DNA of 64,000 nt from Liolophura sinensis (GCF_032854445.1 NC_088296.1:3931246-3995245), one strand, 5' to 3'. Counted from the stretch's first letter, positions 10,561 through 20,339 are shown. Made by a program: numbers and translations. The notes: a model not told the origin generated them from the letters alone.

Positions 10561-11825
10561 CCATGGTCGAATCACGTGACTTCGTCACTAAGGTGGTCTC
10601 AGCTGCTCTGAAAACTAAGATCATCTTCATTTGTCACGATAGTTTGCTTAAGTTTCTTTCGTTCATTATTAGAGCAAAAACAAAGTTAAGACGCCCACAC
10701 AAGTTGTCATTCGCGTTCTTAATGGCGTTCATATTTTTGTTCAAAATCCAAACGAGTCCTTTTTTTTGCGAACCATGCCGAGTGCGACTGGCTCGAACTG
10801 AACACGGCGGGCAGCAAAATTTGGCTTCCAGTCTATCCACCTGGTACATATGTGATAATTTGGACGTTATGGTCTTCATTATTTACGAATTGTTATGTGA
10901 TACGAAGGCAGAATTAATGCAGCATTAAAGACACGATGTTTCTGTACAGTACGGCTTTGTCATATTGAGGGGAACATACTCGGAAAGACCGAGTTCCGGC
11001 TTAGTGAATGGAGGAGTACATATCTGTATTTCTAAAAGCTAAGCTGGAAAGAACGAAAAGGATCTCGGTCCTAGTTTTACTCAAACATCATATCACAGAC
11101 CATGTAATAACTGATCAGGGCACGGCCGTCGCTTACTGACCAGAGGTAAGTCCGTGCAGTTCCGGGTGTTAATGACTTTGACCTGCTATGCCCAGTAGCC
11201 GCTCTAAAACTAGCCCGTGTAATTACAGTGCCATAATTCTCCGGTCTTTTCCACTCTCCCACCAAATGTCATTTTTTGTTGTTGTATGGATGGTGACATG
11301 GATATCTGCACGCCATGCAAACAGCATCACAGCCCAGAGTGACGTCACACGCACGCGCAATTTTAGAGCATTTGTTTGAGCTTAGTTTAAAGGAAAACAC
11401 ACACAGAGACAGACGAGCATGGCTGTTTGCACGACGATGTTGACTTTCCTCCCTGTAGTTATTTAATTGCTTTTAAATGATATCAGAAATACGCGAATCA
11501 CATCATATACCAGAGCCACGTGCAATCCTGGTGCAAAACCAGGAGGCATTTAGCGAAATCGATCATACATGAAAGGACATACATCCTAATTACACACGCT
11601 AGGAGACGGCAACGAACGAGGCGACCTTTTTTTGTTCTTATAGCTGTATGTCATTTCGTGATTTATGGCTCCTATTAATATCTCTGTAGAGAATAATTGC
11701 TGCAATATGCCGTAAAGAAGACTTTGCATATTATGAAAACTACCTATGTGTGTACTGTGTGACAATAAGGATGACTCTGACGTTGATTTGCTGGCTTTAA
11801 ACAATCCATATACAGCTAAGACTGT
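10561..11825. other. unassigned stretch
   Basis: Overlapping frames on both strands (plus 10563-10928, minus 10634-10879) are mirror shadows with no recognised domain. A palindromic TGACGTCA is at 11340-11347. No supported gene. Confidence 0.4.
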
Positions 11826-11849
11826 GAAAGATATTTACCCACGCTCGCT

Positions 11850-12125
11850 GGATTAAAAAAAAATGACTCTCCAGATGGTACATCTTATCTGGACATATAT
11901 TTGTACAAATACCAAACCGGTTTCCTCTCTCGCAGACTTTATGACACGAGTGATAGTTTCAATTTTGACATTGTAAATCACCCTTACTTGGGCAGCAATA
12001 TACCGAACCGTCCTGCATATGGTGTGTACATATCTCGCCATGTAGCATTTGTTAGATACAGTGTGTTGTGTGACGATTTCAACCAACGTCACAAGTTATT
12101 ACTGCAAAAACTAATGTGTCAAGGT
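11850..12125 (+). pseudogene. reverse-transcriptase C-terminal remnant of a retroelement
   Basis: The plus frame reads SYLDIYLYKYQTGFLS, then RRLYDTSDSFNFDIVNHPYL, then GSNIPNRPAYGVYIS and a RHKLLLQKLMCQG end. From memory, this resembles the segment just after the RT domain in a retroelement-type protein common in molluscs and cnidarians, where LYDKRDDF...SNIP..PAYGVYISQL is typical. The RT core itself (YADD) is not found upstream, so this is a truncated relic. The frame opens without an ATG. Family assignment is from memory and not searched. Confidence 0.6.
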
Positions 12126-12189
12126 TGTTCCAACAAATGCGTTCACTTCAGCTGTACAATGATTATAATTAGTTTATAGGTAAATATGG

Positions 12190-12335
12190 ATAGACCGCCC
12201 GGAATCTGTGGTGCTCTGCTTCATGATTGGGTCTTAATCTTAATTTCGCTTAATCTGGGGCTGGTGGGGGGGTATATTCATCGTGTTTAATTAGACCGAC
12301 ACGTTGGATATATGAATAATTGCAACCAAAGCGCA
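12190..12335 (-). repeat. copy of the third dispersed repeat family
   Basis: Contains TGGTGCTCTGCTTCATGATT, AATTTCGCTTAATCTGGGGC and AATTGCAACCAAAGCGCAAC, shared with 18100-18270 (CTGGTTCATGATTGACTCTA, GCGATCAAAGC). The GCAA(C/T)(C/A)AAAGCG word recurs at 13087 and 15487. Confidence 0.55.
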
Positions 12336-12387
12336 ACTGAGATACAAATTTTGTTATTGACACCTGATATTCTAGCATGGTACACGA

Positions 12388-12480
12388 TTTTACACGGTTT
12401 CCTCCCACCATAATGCTGGTCGCCGTCGTATAAGTGAAATATTCTTGAGTACGGCGTAAAACACCAATCAAATAAATAAA
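12388..12480 (+). mobile_element. SINE-A 3' part
   Basis: ACGGTTTCCTCCCACCATAA, CGTCGTATAAGTGAAATATT and a tail of CCAATCAAATAAATAAA. Close to consensus. Its 3' flank is duplicated at 13709-13752. Confidence 0.9.
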
Positions 12481-12524
12481 TGAAAGGCTACAGCACAGGC
12501 AGTGAGATCAAAGCAGTGACGACC
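12481..12524 (+). repeat. 44-bp segment duplicated after two SINE-A tails (copy 1)
   Basis: TGAAAGGCTACAGCACAGGC followed by AGTGAGATCAAAGCAGTGAC. The same sequence with one change follows the SINE-A tail at 13709. An (AAAT)n run follows at 12528-12556. Confidence 0.9.
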
Positions 12525-12559
12525 ACTCAAATAAATAAATAAATAAATAAATAAATATA

Positions 12560-13170
12560 AGAAAAGAAGAGTAAAACTGAACTGAGAAAAGAAGTGGCCT
12601 TACGAGTGTGTCAGCAGCTGCCACTCAGAGCTATAGTCTGTTTCGCTTCTTGGGCTGTACACTTTCTTGCATTGGGGTCGATAACCCCGCCTTACCATAC
12701 CAGTCCTCTTTTCTTATATGGCAAACATCCGACTTATAAAGCTCCAGACAAGCACTGAAGTGATGTATGGGTCATAAAATGGAAAAATGGTAGCCTTCTC
12801 CAGTCACGCTAGACACTGCAGATTAGGGAAAGCCCCTGCACCACAAATGTAAGTTTCTGAAAAATAAAATGTTAATGTTATTGACATACGACCACATACT
12901 ACATGTATTATGCTCTCATGCCACAAGTTACGTATACCATACCTTAACAATTATCCATTCTATTTCATGATAACACTTATTTCATGCAAAACGGCCTATA
13001 TCTTTTCTCACACAAAAGTATGTTTCCAAAGAGGCTGGATAAACATGGCGTAGTTTATGTTTCAGCGCTGTGTTTATATGAACAGTTGCAATAAAAGCGT
13101 AAACTGAGATTGTGTCTTTTTTTATGTATGACAAGATACTGTGCGTAATAGCAATGTGGACCCTTCGATG
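12560..13170. other. unassigned non-coding stretch
   Basis: No exon, repeat array or recognised element seen. Confidence 0.5.
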
Positions 13171-13173
13171 GTT

Positions 13174-13216
13174 AATTTATTTATTTGATTGGTGTTTTAC
13201 GCCGCACTCTCGATGC
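13174..13216 (-). mobile_element. SINE-A tail fragment
   Basis: ATTTATTTATTTGATTGGTG then TTTTACGCCGCACTC, reverse sense. Confidence 0.85.
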
Positions 13217-13445
13217 TTGAACATTAAGTGTTGTGGACAACGCACTGGAATACACACACGTAAGTCTTTCCCACCTCGTTGTAAACTTTCGACTATTATT
13301 TTCAGATCTTGACAACATGAGAACAACTGTAACATGTGTTACTATGAACGTATCACTATTTGAACGTCTTGAGAGCGTAGGTACCCCACATAAAAAAGTT
13401 CCAAATTTCGACTTGGAATTCAAATGATATACTATAAGACTACAG

Positions 13446-13708
13446 GGGGCCTCCATGGTCGAGGTGGTTAGCGCGCTAGCGCAGTGCGATGACCCATGCA
13501 GAAGCCTCTCACCAGAACGGTTGCTGTGAGTTCAAGACCAGCTCATGCTGGCTTCCTCGACGGCCGTAAGTGGGAAGATCTGCCTGCAGCCTATGGAAGG
13601 TCGTGTGTTTCCCCCGGGTTCTGCCCGGTTTCCTCCCACCATAATGCTGGCCTTCAATATAAGTAAAATATTCTGTAGTACGGCGTAAAACACCAATCAA
13701 ATAAATAA
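13446..13708 (+). mobile_element. SINE-A, full length
   Basis: Head GGGGCCTCCATGGTCGAGGT with A-box-like GGTGGTTAGCGC. B box is GAGTTCAAGACC. The body contains CTCATGCTGGCTTCCTCGAC and GGTTTCCTCCCACCATAATG, and the tail is CAATCAAATAAATAAAT. The tRNA-like head carries both internal pol III promoter boxes, so it is a tRNA-derived SINE. Confidence 0.95.
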
Positions 13709-13752
13709 ATGAAAGGCTACAGCACAGACAGTGAGATCAAAGCAGTGACGAC
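13709..13752 (+). repeat. 44-bp segment duplicated after two SINE-A tails (copy 2)
   Basis: TGAAAGGCTACAGCACAGAC followed by AGTGAGATCAAAGCAGTGAC, matching 12481-12524 at all but one position. Confidence 0.9.
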
Positions 13753-13904
13753 AGTGTAATAACCTTCGCCACAGGCAACTAAATTAAGTCGCATGTAATT
13801 TGTTCACATTTACCATTGCAATTACGTCCTAACTGGTGGGGGGGTGAGTACAGTGCTACTTCTATAAGCATATATATTCGGAATGAAACTCTGAATGAGC
13901 TAGG

Positions 13905-14335
13905 TAAATTGACAAGAGACCGGATTTAACCGGTTACGTGTGACCATTTGCCAACTTTATCATGCTGTCATCACTGCGGCCTCGTTTCACTGTCTATGGT
14001 GTAAGTCGCTCATATCATACAAAAAAATCTGATAAAAAATAGAGCAATGTTCTTTAAAAATTAATTAACTTACACTAAAATTTAAAAGTCTATTATCACA
14101 TTGCTTCCATTTAAAATTTTACACAAACTGGTAGAACATAATCAAAACTGATGCAAATTGACAAGAGACCGTATGTCTTTGATTACGTGTGACCATTTGC
14201 TAGCTATTACACTGTCGTCGTTGTTCTGGTTTTTACTCTCTGTGTTATAGCCGTATTTCACTGGTTACGCGTGAAAGTTTGTCAGTTATCACACTGACGT
14301 CGTCGTTCTGGTCTTACTCTCTATATTCTACCTCT
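13905..14335. repeat. diverged direct repeats, 3 copies
   Basis: ACAAGAGACCGGATTTAACC and TTACGTGTGACCATTTGCC at 13912-13955; ACAAGAGACCGTATGTCTTT and TTACGTGTGACCATTTGCTA at 14161-14204; GGTTACGCGTGAAAGTTTGT at 14261. CGTCGT(T/C)GTTCTGGT also repeats. Spacing is irregular. No gene seen in 13753-14740. Confidence 0.6.
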
Positions 14336-14884
14336 ACAATTATACGGCAACATATTTATTTTTATTTTTTGGTTCAGGTATTACCCATGGCAACATGTAC
14401 GTTTCTAACATGTGTTGTCATGGCAGTTACAATCAGTACAGCCTGAGATCGTTTTGAAGAATGATATTCTGCTTTTGTGACGTCATTTATCGGTAATTCT
14501 TTAACAATAGACAGTAATACGAAGCATAACTCGGATATCCGATGGCCAATGAGATTTATCTATCTAATAGGCACATGCTCAGAGAAATGATAATGTCTGA
14601 GTTAAGGTTTATGAGCAGGATCGAAGTTTAGCAGAAAATTCCGTCTGTAACTTACCATAATTTCTTTTTTAGCCGAAAAAATCTTGTCATGAAATATTGA
14701 ATGCGTTTTAAAATGAGATAATTCATTCCATAATAATTGGCAAAAATTTAGACATTTTGCATGGTTGTGTATTTTATCTTGGAGTATTTATCTTTGGACG
14801 CGTTTTCTACATAGTTAAGGAATTTATGGCGCAATGCCTTTTTTCCTGCGATCTTTTTACTTAGATTAACGATTTCTTCCAGTG

Positions 14885-15053
14885 GGTTGTGCATGTCTGT
14901 ACATCTCACGCGGGTAAGTTCGTCAGTAACTTGCCAAAGGTTGTTAGTTAACCCTAGGGACTCCCATAACCGCCACTGAAAATTCTGACTACCATTGTAC
15001 AAGTAAAGGTTCTTGCACACTAGTATCATTAAACAACAATCAAATAAATAAAT
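14885..15053 (-). mobile_element. old SINE-A copy, strongly diverged
   Basis: In minus sense it reads TTTATTTATTTGATTGTTGT, then a decayed body whose order of words (GGCAAGTTACTGACGAACTT for GGCAGACCTTCCCACTTACG) still follows SINE-A. The start of the minus-strand frame at 14748-15098 comes from this element. Confidence 0.6.
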
Positions 15054-15685
15054 ACACAGCCCAATTTGTTTAACATCGAACCGATTAAAAACATACAACA
15101 GTTTGTATACTTTCCAGCTAGGGAGGTTTAAATTAAACTTTATTCCATTCAGAATTCTTTATGGGGATAAATTAGTTACAGACATCGACCATTATATATA
15201 TACACACCTTTCAGTTATATCAAAATGTTTATTAATTTGTCGATGACAAGAATCCATTTTTGGATATCTGCTATTACTGCAGTTATATTGATATCTACAA
15301 ATGTCTGATTTTAAAATACGTCTGAAGTATTTAAGTGTACATCAATTAATAACTGCGATAATAAATAACAGAAATAAATGACATAGCTGTATCGATAAAC
15401 TGTTTCATTTTAAGACAAATTAACTACATTTAAATGATAGCACTCGAGAAGAAATTACAGCTCAGTCATCATGCCTTTATAAACAGTTGCAATTAAAGCG
15501 CGACTGAAATACCTTGTGTAATTGTAATTTGACCTGGATCTCATTTATGGGCTACGAATTTAAACTTTAAAATGGAATTCATGCCTGGAATATCAACTGT
15601 CTGTCTGGCATCATTGAAAACTGATGACTGCTTCTCTCTTTTGTGTTACCGGCTTTATTTCTTATTTGTATAATTTCTTACAAAC
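15054..15685. other. unassigned AT-rich stretch
   Basis: No gene supported. AACAGTTGCAATTAAAGCGC at 15483 and TCATTGAAAACTGATGACTG at 15611 also occur at 13081 and 18644, so part is dispersed repeat. Confidence 0.45.
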
Positions 15686-15785
15686 CTTTGTATTTGGGAG
15701 CTAGTGTTAAACGTTGTTTTGGAAATGGATCTTGCGATTATCGACTTGGAACGCCCTATATGGACCACGAGTGGTACACGAATGT
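15686..15785 (+). repeat. dispersed repeat, copy 2
   Basis: GGATCTTGCGATTATCGACT and TGGAACGCCC, preceded by GTTAAACGTTGTTTTGGAA. Matches the reverse complement of 1440-1540. Confidence 0.6.
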
Positions 15786-16146
15786 CGGACATGACGCTTA
15801 TATCAATAATCGTTAATAGTTTTGGTGATTGTATTCCAAGATTTAAGACACAGAATGATTCAGTTTTTTGAAAATATTGTCACTGATGATCTTTGGTTTC
15901 ATTCTGATCGTTGGTTTTATTTCATGTCCACTCCATTTAGGTATCGAAAGATCTAGTAATATAAGAGTTCATCAGTTTAATCAAAACAGAGAGATCAATA
16001 AAAAGTATCAATATTAGATTAGGCTGATAAAATAATTTTTGTCTTAAGTAATTGTCCATTAAGTCATAATTTGATGCAATCTCCCAATTTCCACCAAGCA
16101 CATGCATGTACACGTATCTCCAATTCATGAGCTGAGTTGTTTCCCC

Positions 16147-16236
16147 TTACCACCCGGGCAGTTCAAGCCAGGGGTTAGCAGTCAGTGGCGCCATGATAAC
16201 GTCATCGCTTTCTATCGGCCCGTCAGGCAACAAAAT
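16147..16236 (-). CDS. WAP/VWC gene, terminal exon
   Basis: Acceptor ...TTATTACAG| at 16237-16241, phase 0. Thirty codons: ILLPDGPIESDDVIMAPLTA, then NPWLELPGW and TAA at 16147-16149. It forms a Cys-free acidic/proline tail. The phase matches the preceding exon exactly, which supports the model. No clear AATAAA was located close downstream. Confidence 0.75.
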   Translation of the reverse strand: MLLPDGPIESDDVIMAPLTANPWLELPGW

Positions 16237-16459
16237 CTGTAATAAAAAAAACAACAGGTAGTTCTACAGTTATTGTAGAATGTTTTTTTTTGTTGTTGCA
16301 AACGGAACTGCCTTTTTTCATGCGCCGTCTGGTTTCTTCTGCCCATAATCCCGACTGTTATCACGTAAGCGAAATAAATCATGATTACATATGTCCTAAG
16401 CCAATAAATAAACTAATACATGGATCTACCAACATACAAGAGAGTATTTTCAGACTCAC

Positions 16460-16590
16460 CATGTTAGGCTGACCACAGTTTGGCATTCTCTTACATCCGG
16501 TTTTCTTGCCATTCTTGCCGCATGCGCACATGGAACATCCGCTTTTAAACAGCTCTCCTGGGTGGTATTTCTCTCCATCTTCTACGCAGT
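16460..16590 (-). CDS. WAP/VWC gene, Cys-rich (VWC- or pacifastin-like) exon
   Basis: Acceptor ...TGTATTCAG| and donor AACATG|GTGAGT bound 131 bp (enters after one base of a codon, leaves in phase 0). It encodes CVEDGEKYHPGELFKSGCSM, then CACGKNGKKTGCKRMPNC and GQPNM. The spacing C-x16-C-x2-C-x-C-x8-C-x5-C with YxxGExF before CxxCxC is the first subdomain of a von Willebrand factor C module. Pacifastin-type inhibitors share this layout, so either is possible. The six cysteines and lack of hydrophobic stretches fit an extracellular protein. Confidence 0.8.
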
Positions 16591-16754
16591 CTGAATACAG
16601 ATAAAACTGGTTACGTATAATTACGTGTGTCAGAGTGACGTCAGCATGGCGTAAATTAATGAATTAACGTCGCCGTGTCAGTAAAGTACGGCGTACCGAT
16701 TTGTCAGTGTATTCGCTAGCATACAGACAAGGACTGGTATATTTCCAATCTGAC

Positions 16755-17091
16755 ACCGCTTCGGGACCGGTAGATCCAGGATCAATCCTTGATCCAGTCA
16801 CACCTAAGACTTTAAAAGCGGAAGTTGTAACTTCCTCGTTTCGCGTTCAGCATGAAGGGGATAGTGCAACCAACTGGTTGACCCGTATCAGTGTATTGGC
16901 TCGGGCGGGACGGCTTACTTGATTTCGGTTAGTCGTCTCAGTGAAGCAGCACTAAATAAAAGAGCGGTGGAAATCCGTCCTGCAACTAGGAGGCACATTG
17001 CACGTACATGCACCCTAAGGATTCCTTCGTCGTCATATGACTGAAAAATTGTTGAGTACGACGTTAAACCCCAAGCACTCACTCACTCACT
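16755..17091 (-). mobile_element. SINE-B, full length
   Basis: Reverse sense: tRNA-like end (GTAGATCCAGGATCAATCCT) first, then CCTAAGACTTTAAAAGCGGA, GTTCAGCATGAAGGGGATAG, GATTCCTTCGTCGTCATATG, GTACGACGTTAAACCCCAAG and a (CTCA)n end. It lies in the intron between the WAP and VWC exons. Confidence 0.93.
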
Positions 17092-18020
17092 CCAAATCTG
17101 ACACCACCAGGGACCCAAATACCCACCATATATATATACGTCAGAATGACGTCAGACGTGTTTCGAAGCATATAATCAATTCACTAATTCGTGCCCTACA
17201 ACGTACCTTCACAACGTTGAATTTACTACAACATCTCGTGCACACTATAATTTAACTTTGAAGAATTTTTAAAGCAAGACGTAATTACAAATTTAATTCA
17301 CTGAAACATACTTTCCACGAATATATTCCTGTATATTCTTGTTGATGTCAAACATTAATATAGTTTGGTCGAGACATCAGCAGAGACACTACATATGGAC
17401 CTGTGTAAAAACTGTACATTTTACTTAAATCTTTGCCTTTATAAGGCCAAACAGAGATATAAACAAATCCATAAAAAAGATATCAGCAGTCCACAAAATC
17501 AGAATAAAACTTTACTTCGATGGACGTCGTTTCCCGTGAATGTAGAATAAGTATAGGATGTAATACAGTATACAGGAAGGTGTTATGACTAGACGTAAAT
17601 GAATTTTGTAAGACAGCAGTGTACATGCACATTATCCTTGTAGCTCCGCGGTATTATTTATCAACATTTAACAATACGTGTTGTTAATAGTACGGAAGAC
17701 CCGACGCGTGTAATAAGCCACACTCTCCTTACTTTAAACTCAGACGCCCCACTGCGACGGGGGCGCTAGCACACAGCTTTTGTTTTGATAGGAGATCACT
17801 GAATCATGTGCTTCCAGGCACGTTAATGAGCTTTTGTTCAATGGAGTAGCCACCCCGCGTGGCAGAAAGGAGAACTAAGGTGTCCCTCATTGTTGCATAT
17901 GAACTAAGAGAGTATAATACAACGTGCCAAATTAGGACGGAATTATGTAAAGAGAAGCAGTTCATATATCCAACGTGCCGATTTAATTCAGTACGTTGGA
18001 TATACAGCACCTAGCTTCGG
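17092..18020. other. intronic/unassigned stretch
   Basis: Within the intron of the WAP/VWC gene. No exon or recognised element seen. TGACGTCA occurs at 17147-17154 and, in a similar context, at 16636-16643. Confidence 0.5.
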
Positions 18021-18029
18021 TTAAGCGGA

Positions 18030-18271
18030 ATTGGATATTCACGAAGCAGAGAAGGTCTTGTAGCCGTCTGTCTAATGTTGCAATGCCATATAATTCTCTG
18101 GCACTCTGGTTCATGATTGACTCTAATCCCGTTTAACCCGGGGCTAGGGGCAATCTACTCATCGTATTGAATTAGATCGCCACTTTGGAAATAAAAATGT
18201 AGTTGCGATCAAAGCCCAACTGTATTTTTATTTCCAAAGTGGCGATCTAACTGCGATCAAAGCACAAGTGG
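18030..18271 (+). repeat. third dispersed repeat family with a foldback
   Basis: CTAGCTTCGGTTAAGCGGAA, CACTCTGGTTCATGATTGAC, CCCGTTTAACCCGGGGCTAG. It ends in a perfect 27-bp inverted repeat (separate entry). Confidence 0.6.
18172..18250. repeat. perfect 27-bp inverted repeat, 25-nt loop
   Basis: Arms 18172-18198 (TTAGATCGCCACTTTGGAAA...) and 18224-18250 are exact reverse complements. The loop carries GTTGCGATCAAAGCCCAACT, and CTGCGATCAAAGCACAA recurs right after the second arm. The arms are therefore embedded in a repeat that was copied once in reverse. Confidence 0.95.
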
Positions 18272-18273
18272 GG

Positions 18274-18533
18274 GCTTCCGTGGCTCAGTTGGTTAGCTCG
18301 CTAGCGCAGCGTAATGACCCAGAAGCCTCCCACCAATACGGTCGCTGTGAGTTCAAGTCCAGACCATGCTGACTTCCTCTCCGGCTGTAAGTGGGAAGGT
18401 CTGAGAGCAACCTGCACATGGTCGTGTGTTTCCCCCGGGCTCTGTCCGGTTTCATCCCATCAAAATGCTGGCTGCCGTCGTATAAGTGAAATATTCTTGA
18501 ATACGGCGTAAAACACCAATCAAATAAATAAAG
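18274..18533 (+). mobile_element. SINE-A, full length
   Basis: GGGGGCTTCCGTGGCTCAGT with A box GGCTCAGTTGGTTAG, B box GAGTTCAAGTCC, and a body with CCTCTCCGGCTGTAAGTGGG. Tail CACCAATCAAATAAATAAA. Intronic to the WAP/VWC gene. Confidence 0.96.
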
Positions 18534-18665
18534 CGTAACTGAGACACATATTTTTTTGTCGACAACTGATTTTAGCAAGATTTGAATACTGATTTCACTC
18601 AGCCAACTAGAACACACCTTGCGTTTTTCTAACATCATTGAAAACTGTTGACTCTTTCTCTTTGT

Positions 18666-18723
18666 AGTGAGTGAGTGCTTGGGGTTTAACGTCGTACTCA
18701 ACAATTTTTCAGTCATATGAATG
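18666..18723 (+). mobile_element. SINE-B 5' fragment
   Basis: TGAGTGAGTGCTTGGGGTTT, AACGTCGTACTCAACAATTT, TTCAGTCATATGA, then unique sequence. A C-rich run (about 14 C) follows near 18776. Confidence 0.88.
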
Positions 18724-19058
18724 TCTGTTTTCACGCATAGAGCCCTTACCTCCACTCCATCCCCACGATTATTCCCCCCCCCCCCTCCACCCACCCACAA
18801 CAAGCATGAACGACCAGCATGTACGATGACTAACTGGACTTAAACCTGGTATTGAAGCTGAACTTCAATATGGTTTCAAACACACACACACGAAATATGC
18901 GCTGCCTACCACACGGATTGTTTGATTGGTGGAGGTAAATATATCTGCATAAATTTACCTCTGACTGTCTTTCAAATAATTTAATGAAGTGTGTTTAAAA
19001 GCAAATAGAAAGATTTCAAACAATTCATGCAGTCATGAATGAATACATAACGGCTTAC

Positions 19059-19244
19059 ATGTTTGGACGAGGGTCATAAGGGAAAGGCACGTCATCTGGC
19101 AGCCGTTAAAACAGCACCGAGAGATCATGGGACAGTCCTGGTCTCGGCTACATGTCATCCCTTCTAGACCCTCACAGCCGACCAGGGCGTTCATGACGTA
19201 ACCGCGTGGGCATTCGCCGATGGCGGACCGGGGAAGAGTGCCGG
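19059..19244 (-). CDS. WAP/VWC gene, WAP (four-disulfide core) exon
   Basis: Acceptor CTAGTTTCAG| and donor AAACAT|GTAAGC bound 186 bp with symmetric 1-1 phase, usual for an extracellular module. Sequence: GECPRGYVMNALVGCEGLEG, then MTCSRDQDCPMISRCCFNGC and QMTCLSL. Eight cysteines with C-x5-C-x5-CC-x3-C-x3-C spacing match the WAP domain, seen in protease inhibitors, antimicrobial proteins and mollusc shell-matrix proteins. It splices in phase onto the VWC-like exon. Upstream exons, including a signal peptide, must lie above 19244 but were not found. Confidence 0.85.
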
Positions 19245-19416
19245 CTGAAACTAGAAGATATAGACCGGAATGTAGGAGAGGAACTGGTTGTACAGTGTGA
19301 TGACAAGGCTCTATTTTGAGCAGTTCTTGGCCAATGACGTCTAACAAATTGCAAATAACATACTGCTACATGTAGCTTTAAACATTCACGTGTTAAGTTA
19401 GAATAAAACTGAAGGG

Positions 19417-19526
19417 GCCTCCGTGATTCAGTTGGTTAGAGCGCTAGCGCACCGTAATGACCCAGAAGCCTCTCACAATGCGGTCGCTGTGAGCTCAAGT
19501 CCAGCTCATGCAGGCTTCCACTCTGG
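19417..19526 (+). mobile_element. SINE-A (host copy), 5' half
   Basis: GGGGCCTCCGTGATTCAGTT with A and B boxes, running to AGGCTTCCACTCTGG. Its body resumes at 19794 after a second SINE. Confidence 0.93.
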
Positions 19527-19793
19527 TATTTATTTATTTATTTATTTGATTGGTGTTTTACGCCGTACTCAAGAGTATTTCACTTATACGACGGCGGCCA
19601 GCATTATGGTGGGAGGAAACCGGGCAGAGCCCGGGGGAAACCCACGACCATCCGCAGGTAGCTGGCAGACCTTCCCACTTACGGCCAGAGAGGAAGCCAG
19701 CATGAGCTGGGCTTGAACTCACAGCGCATTGGTGAGAGGCTTCTGGGTCATTTCGCTGCGCTAGCGCGCTAACCGACTGAGCCACGGAGGCCC
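19527..19793 (-). mobile_element. SINE-A, full length, inserted inside another SINE-A
   Basis: Starts with the reversed tail (TATTTATTTATTTATTTATT, TGATTGGTG) and ends with the reversed head (CGACTGAGCCACGGAGGCCC). Nearly consensus, so young relative to its host. Confidence 0.95.
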
Positions 19794-19965
19794 CAGGCTG
19801 TACGTGGGAAGGTCTGTCAGCAACCTGCCGATGGTCGTGGTTTTCTCCCGGGCTCTGCCCGGTTTCCACCCACCATAATGCTGGCCGCCGGGGAATGAGT
19901 GAAATATTCTTGAAAACGGCGTAAAACACCAATCAAATAAGTAAATAAATACATCGATAAATAAA
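19794..19965 (+). mobile_element. SINE-A (host copy), 3' half
   Basis: AGGCTGTACGTGGGAAGGTC through GGTTTCCACCCACCATAATG to CACCAATCAAATAAGTAAAT. Continues the element begun at 19417. Confidence 0.93.
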
Positions 19966-20279
19966 TAAGATTAGAACTCAAGGTGTTTTAAATGCCAGAA
20001 CACGGCCACACAGAATGAAACTGTAGGTATAAAATACATTATAATATATGTTTAACAATTTTTCATGTTTTATCATGACCTACGCTCTCCACCGCTAAAA
20101 TAATGTATGCATTCTCAGTGTAGAAGTATATTTGTTTAAATACAAATGGAAGAGAAGATCGAAAAGCTCAAAAGGACGCGTTCCAGAAGTATTTACACTA
20201 TATCCTGGGACTAAGCTGTTTTAAATGTTAATAGGGCTTCACAGAAATTATCTTTGTTCTTTGTAAATGTTAATACCAA

Positions 20280-20333
20280 AGTGCAAGAGGACTTACCATT
20301 AACACCATAGGTGATGGTAAGTCCTCTTGCACT
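20280..20333. repeat. perfect 20-bp inverted repeat, 14-nt loop
   Basis: Arms AGTGCAAGAGGACTTACCAT (20280-20299) and its exact complement (20314-20333), loop 20300-20313. Each arm contains ATG|GTAAGT in outward sense, a consensus 5' splice site on both strands. Confidence 0.97.
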
Positions 20334-20339
20334 GACATT

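Noticed and set aside
11340-11347. CRE palindrome TGACGTCA as promoter (also 16636, 17147)
   Set aside because: No gene start nearby, and the 16636/17147 pair shares flanking repeat sequence.
13446-13520. tRNA gene
   Set aside because: A and B boxes are present but there is no cloverleaf or acceptor stem; it is the head of SINE-A, as at 18274 and 19417.
14748-15098. Terminal exon (acceptor TTTTCAG, 75 codons) of an unknown gene
   Set aside because: The acceptor and the first ~30 codons fall within an old antisense SINE-A copy, and the rest matches nothing recognised. SINE exonisation is possible but unsupported.
18285-18803. 172-codon minus ORF
   Set aside because: Composed of SINE-B fragment, SINE-A and a C-rich run.
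19558-19932. 124-codon minus ORF MVFYAVFKNISLI...
   Set aside because: Runs through the nested SINE-A pair. The same peptide recurs at every antisense SINE-A.
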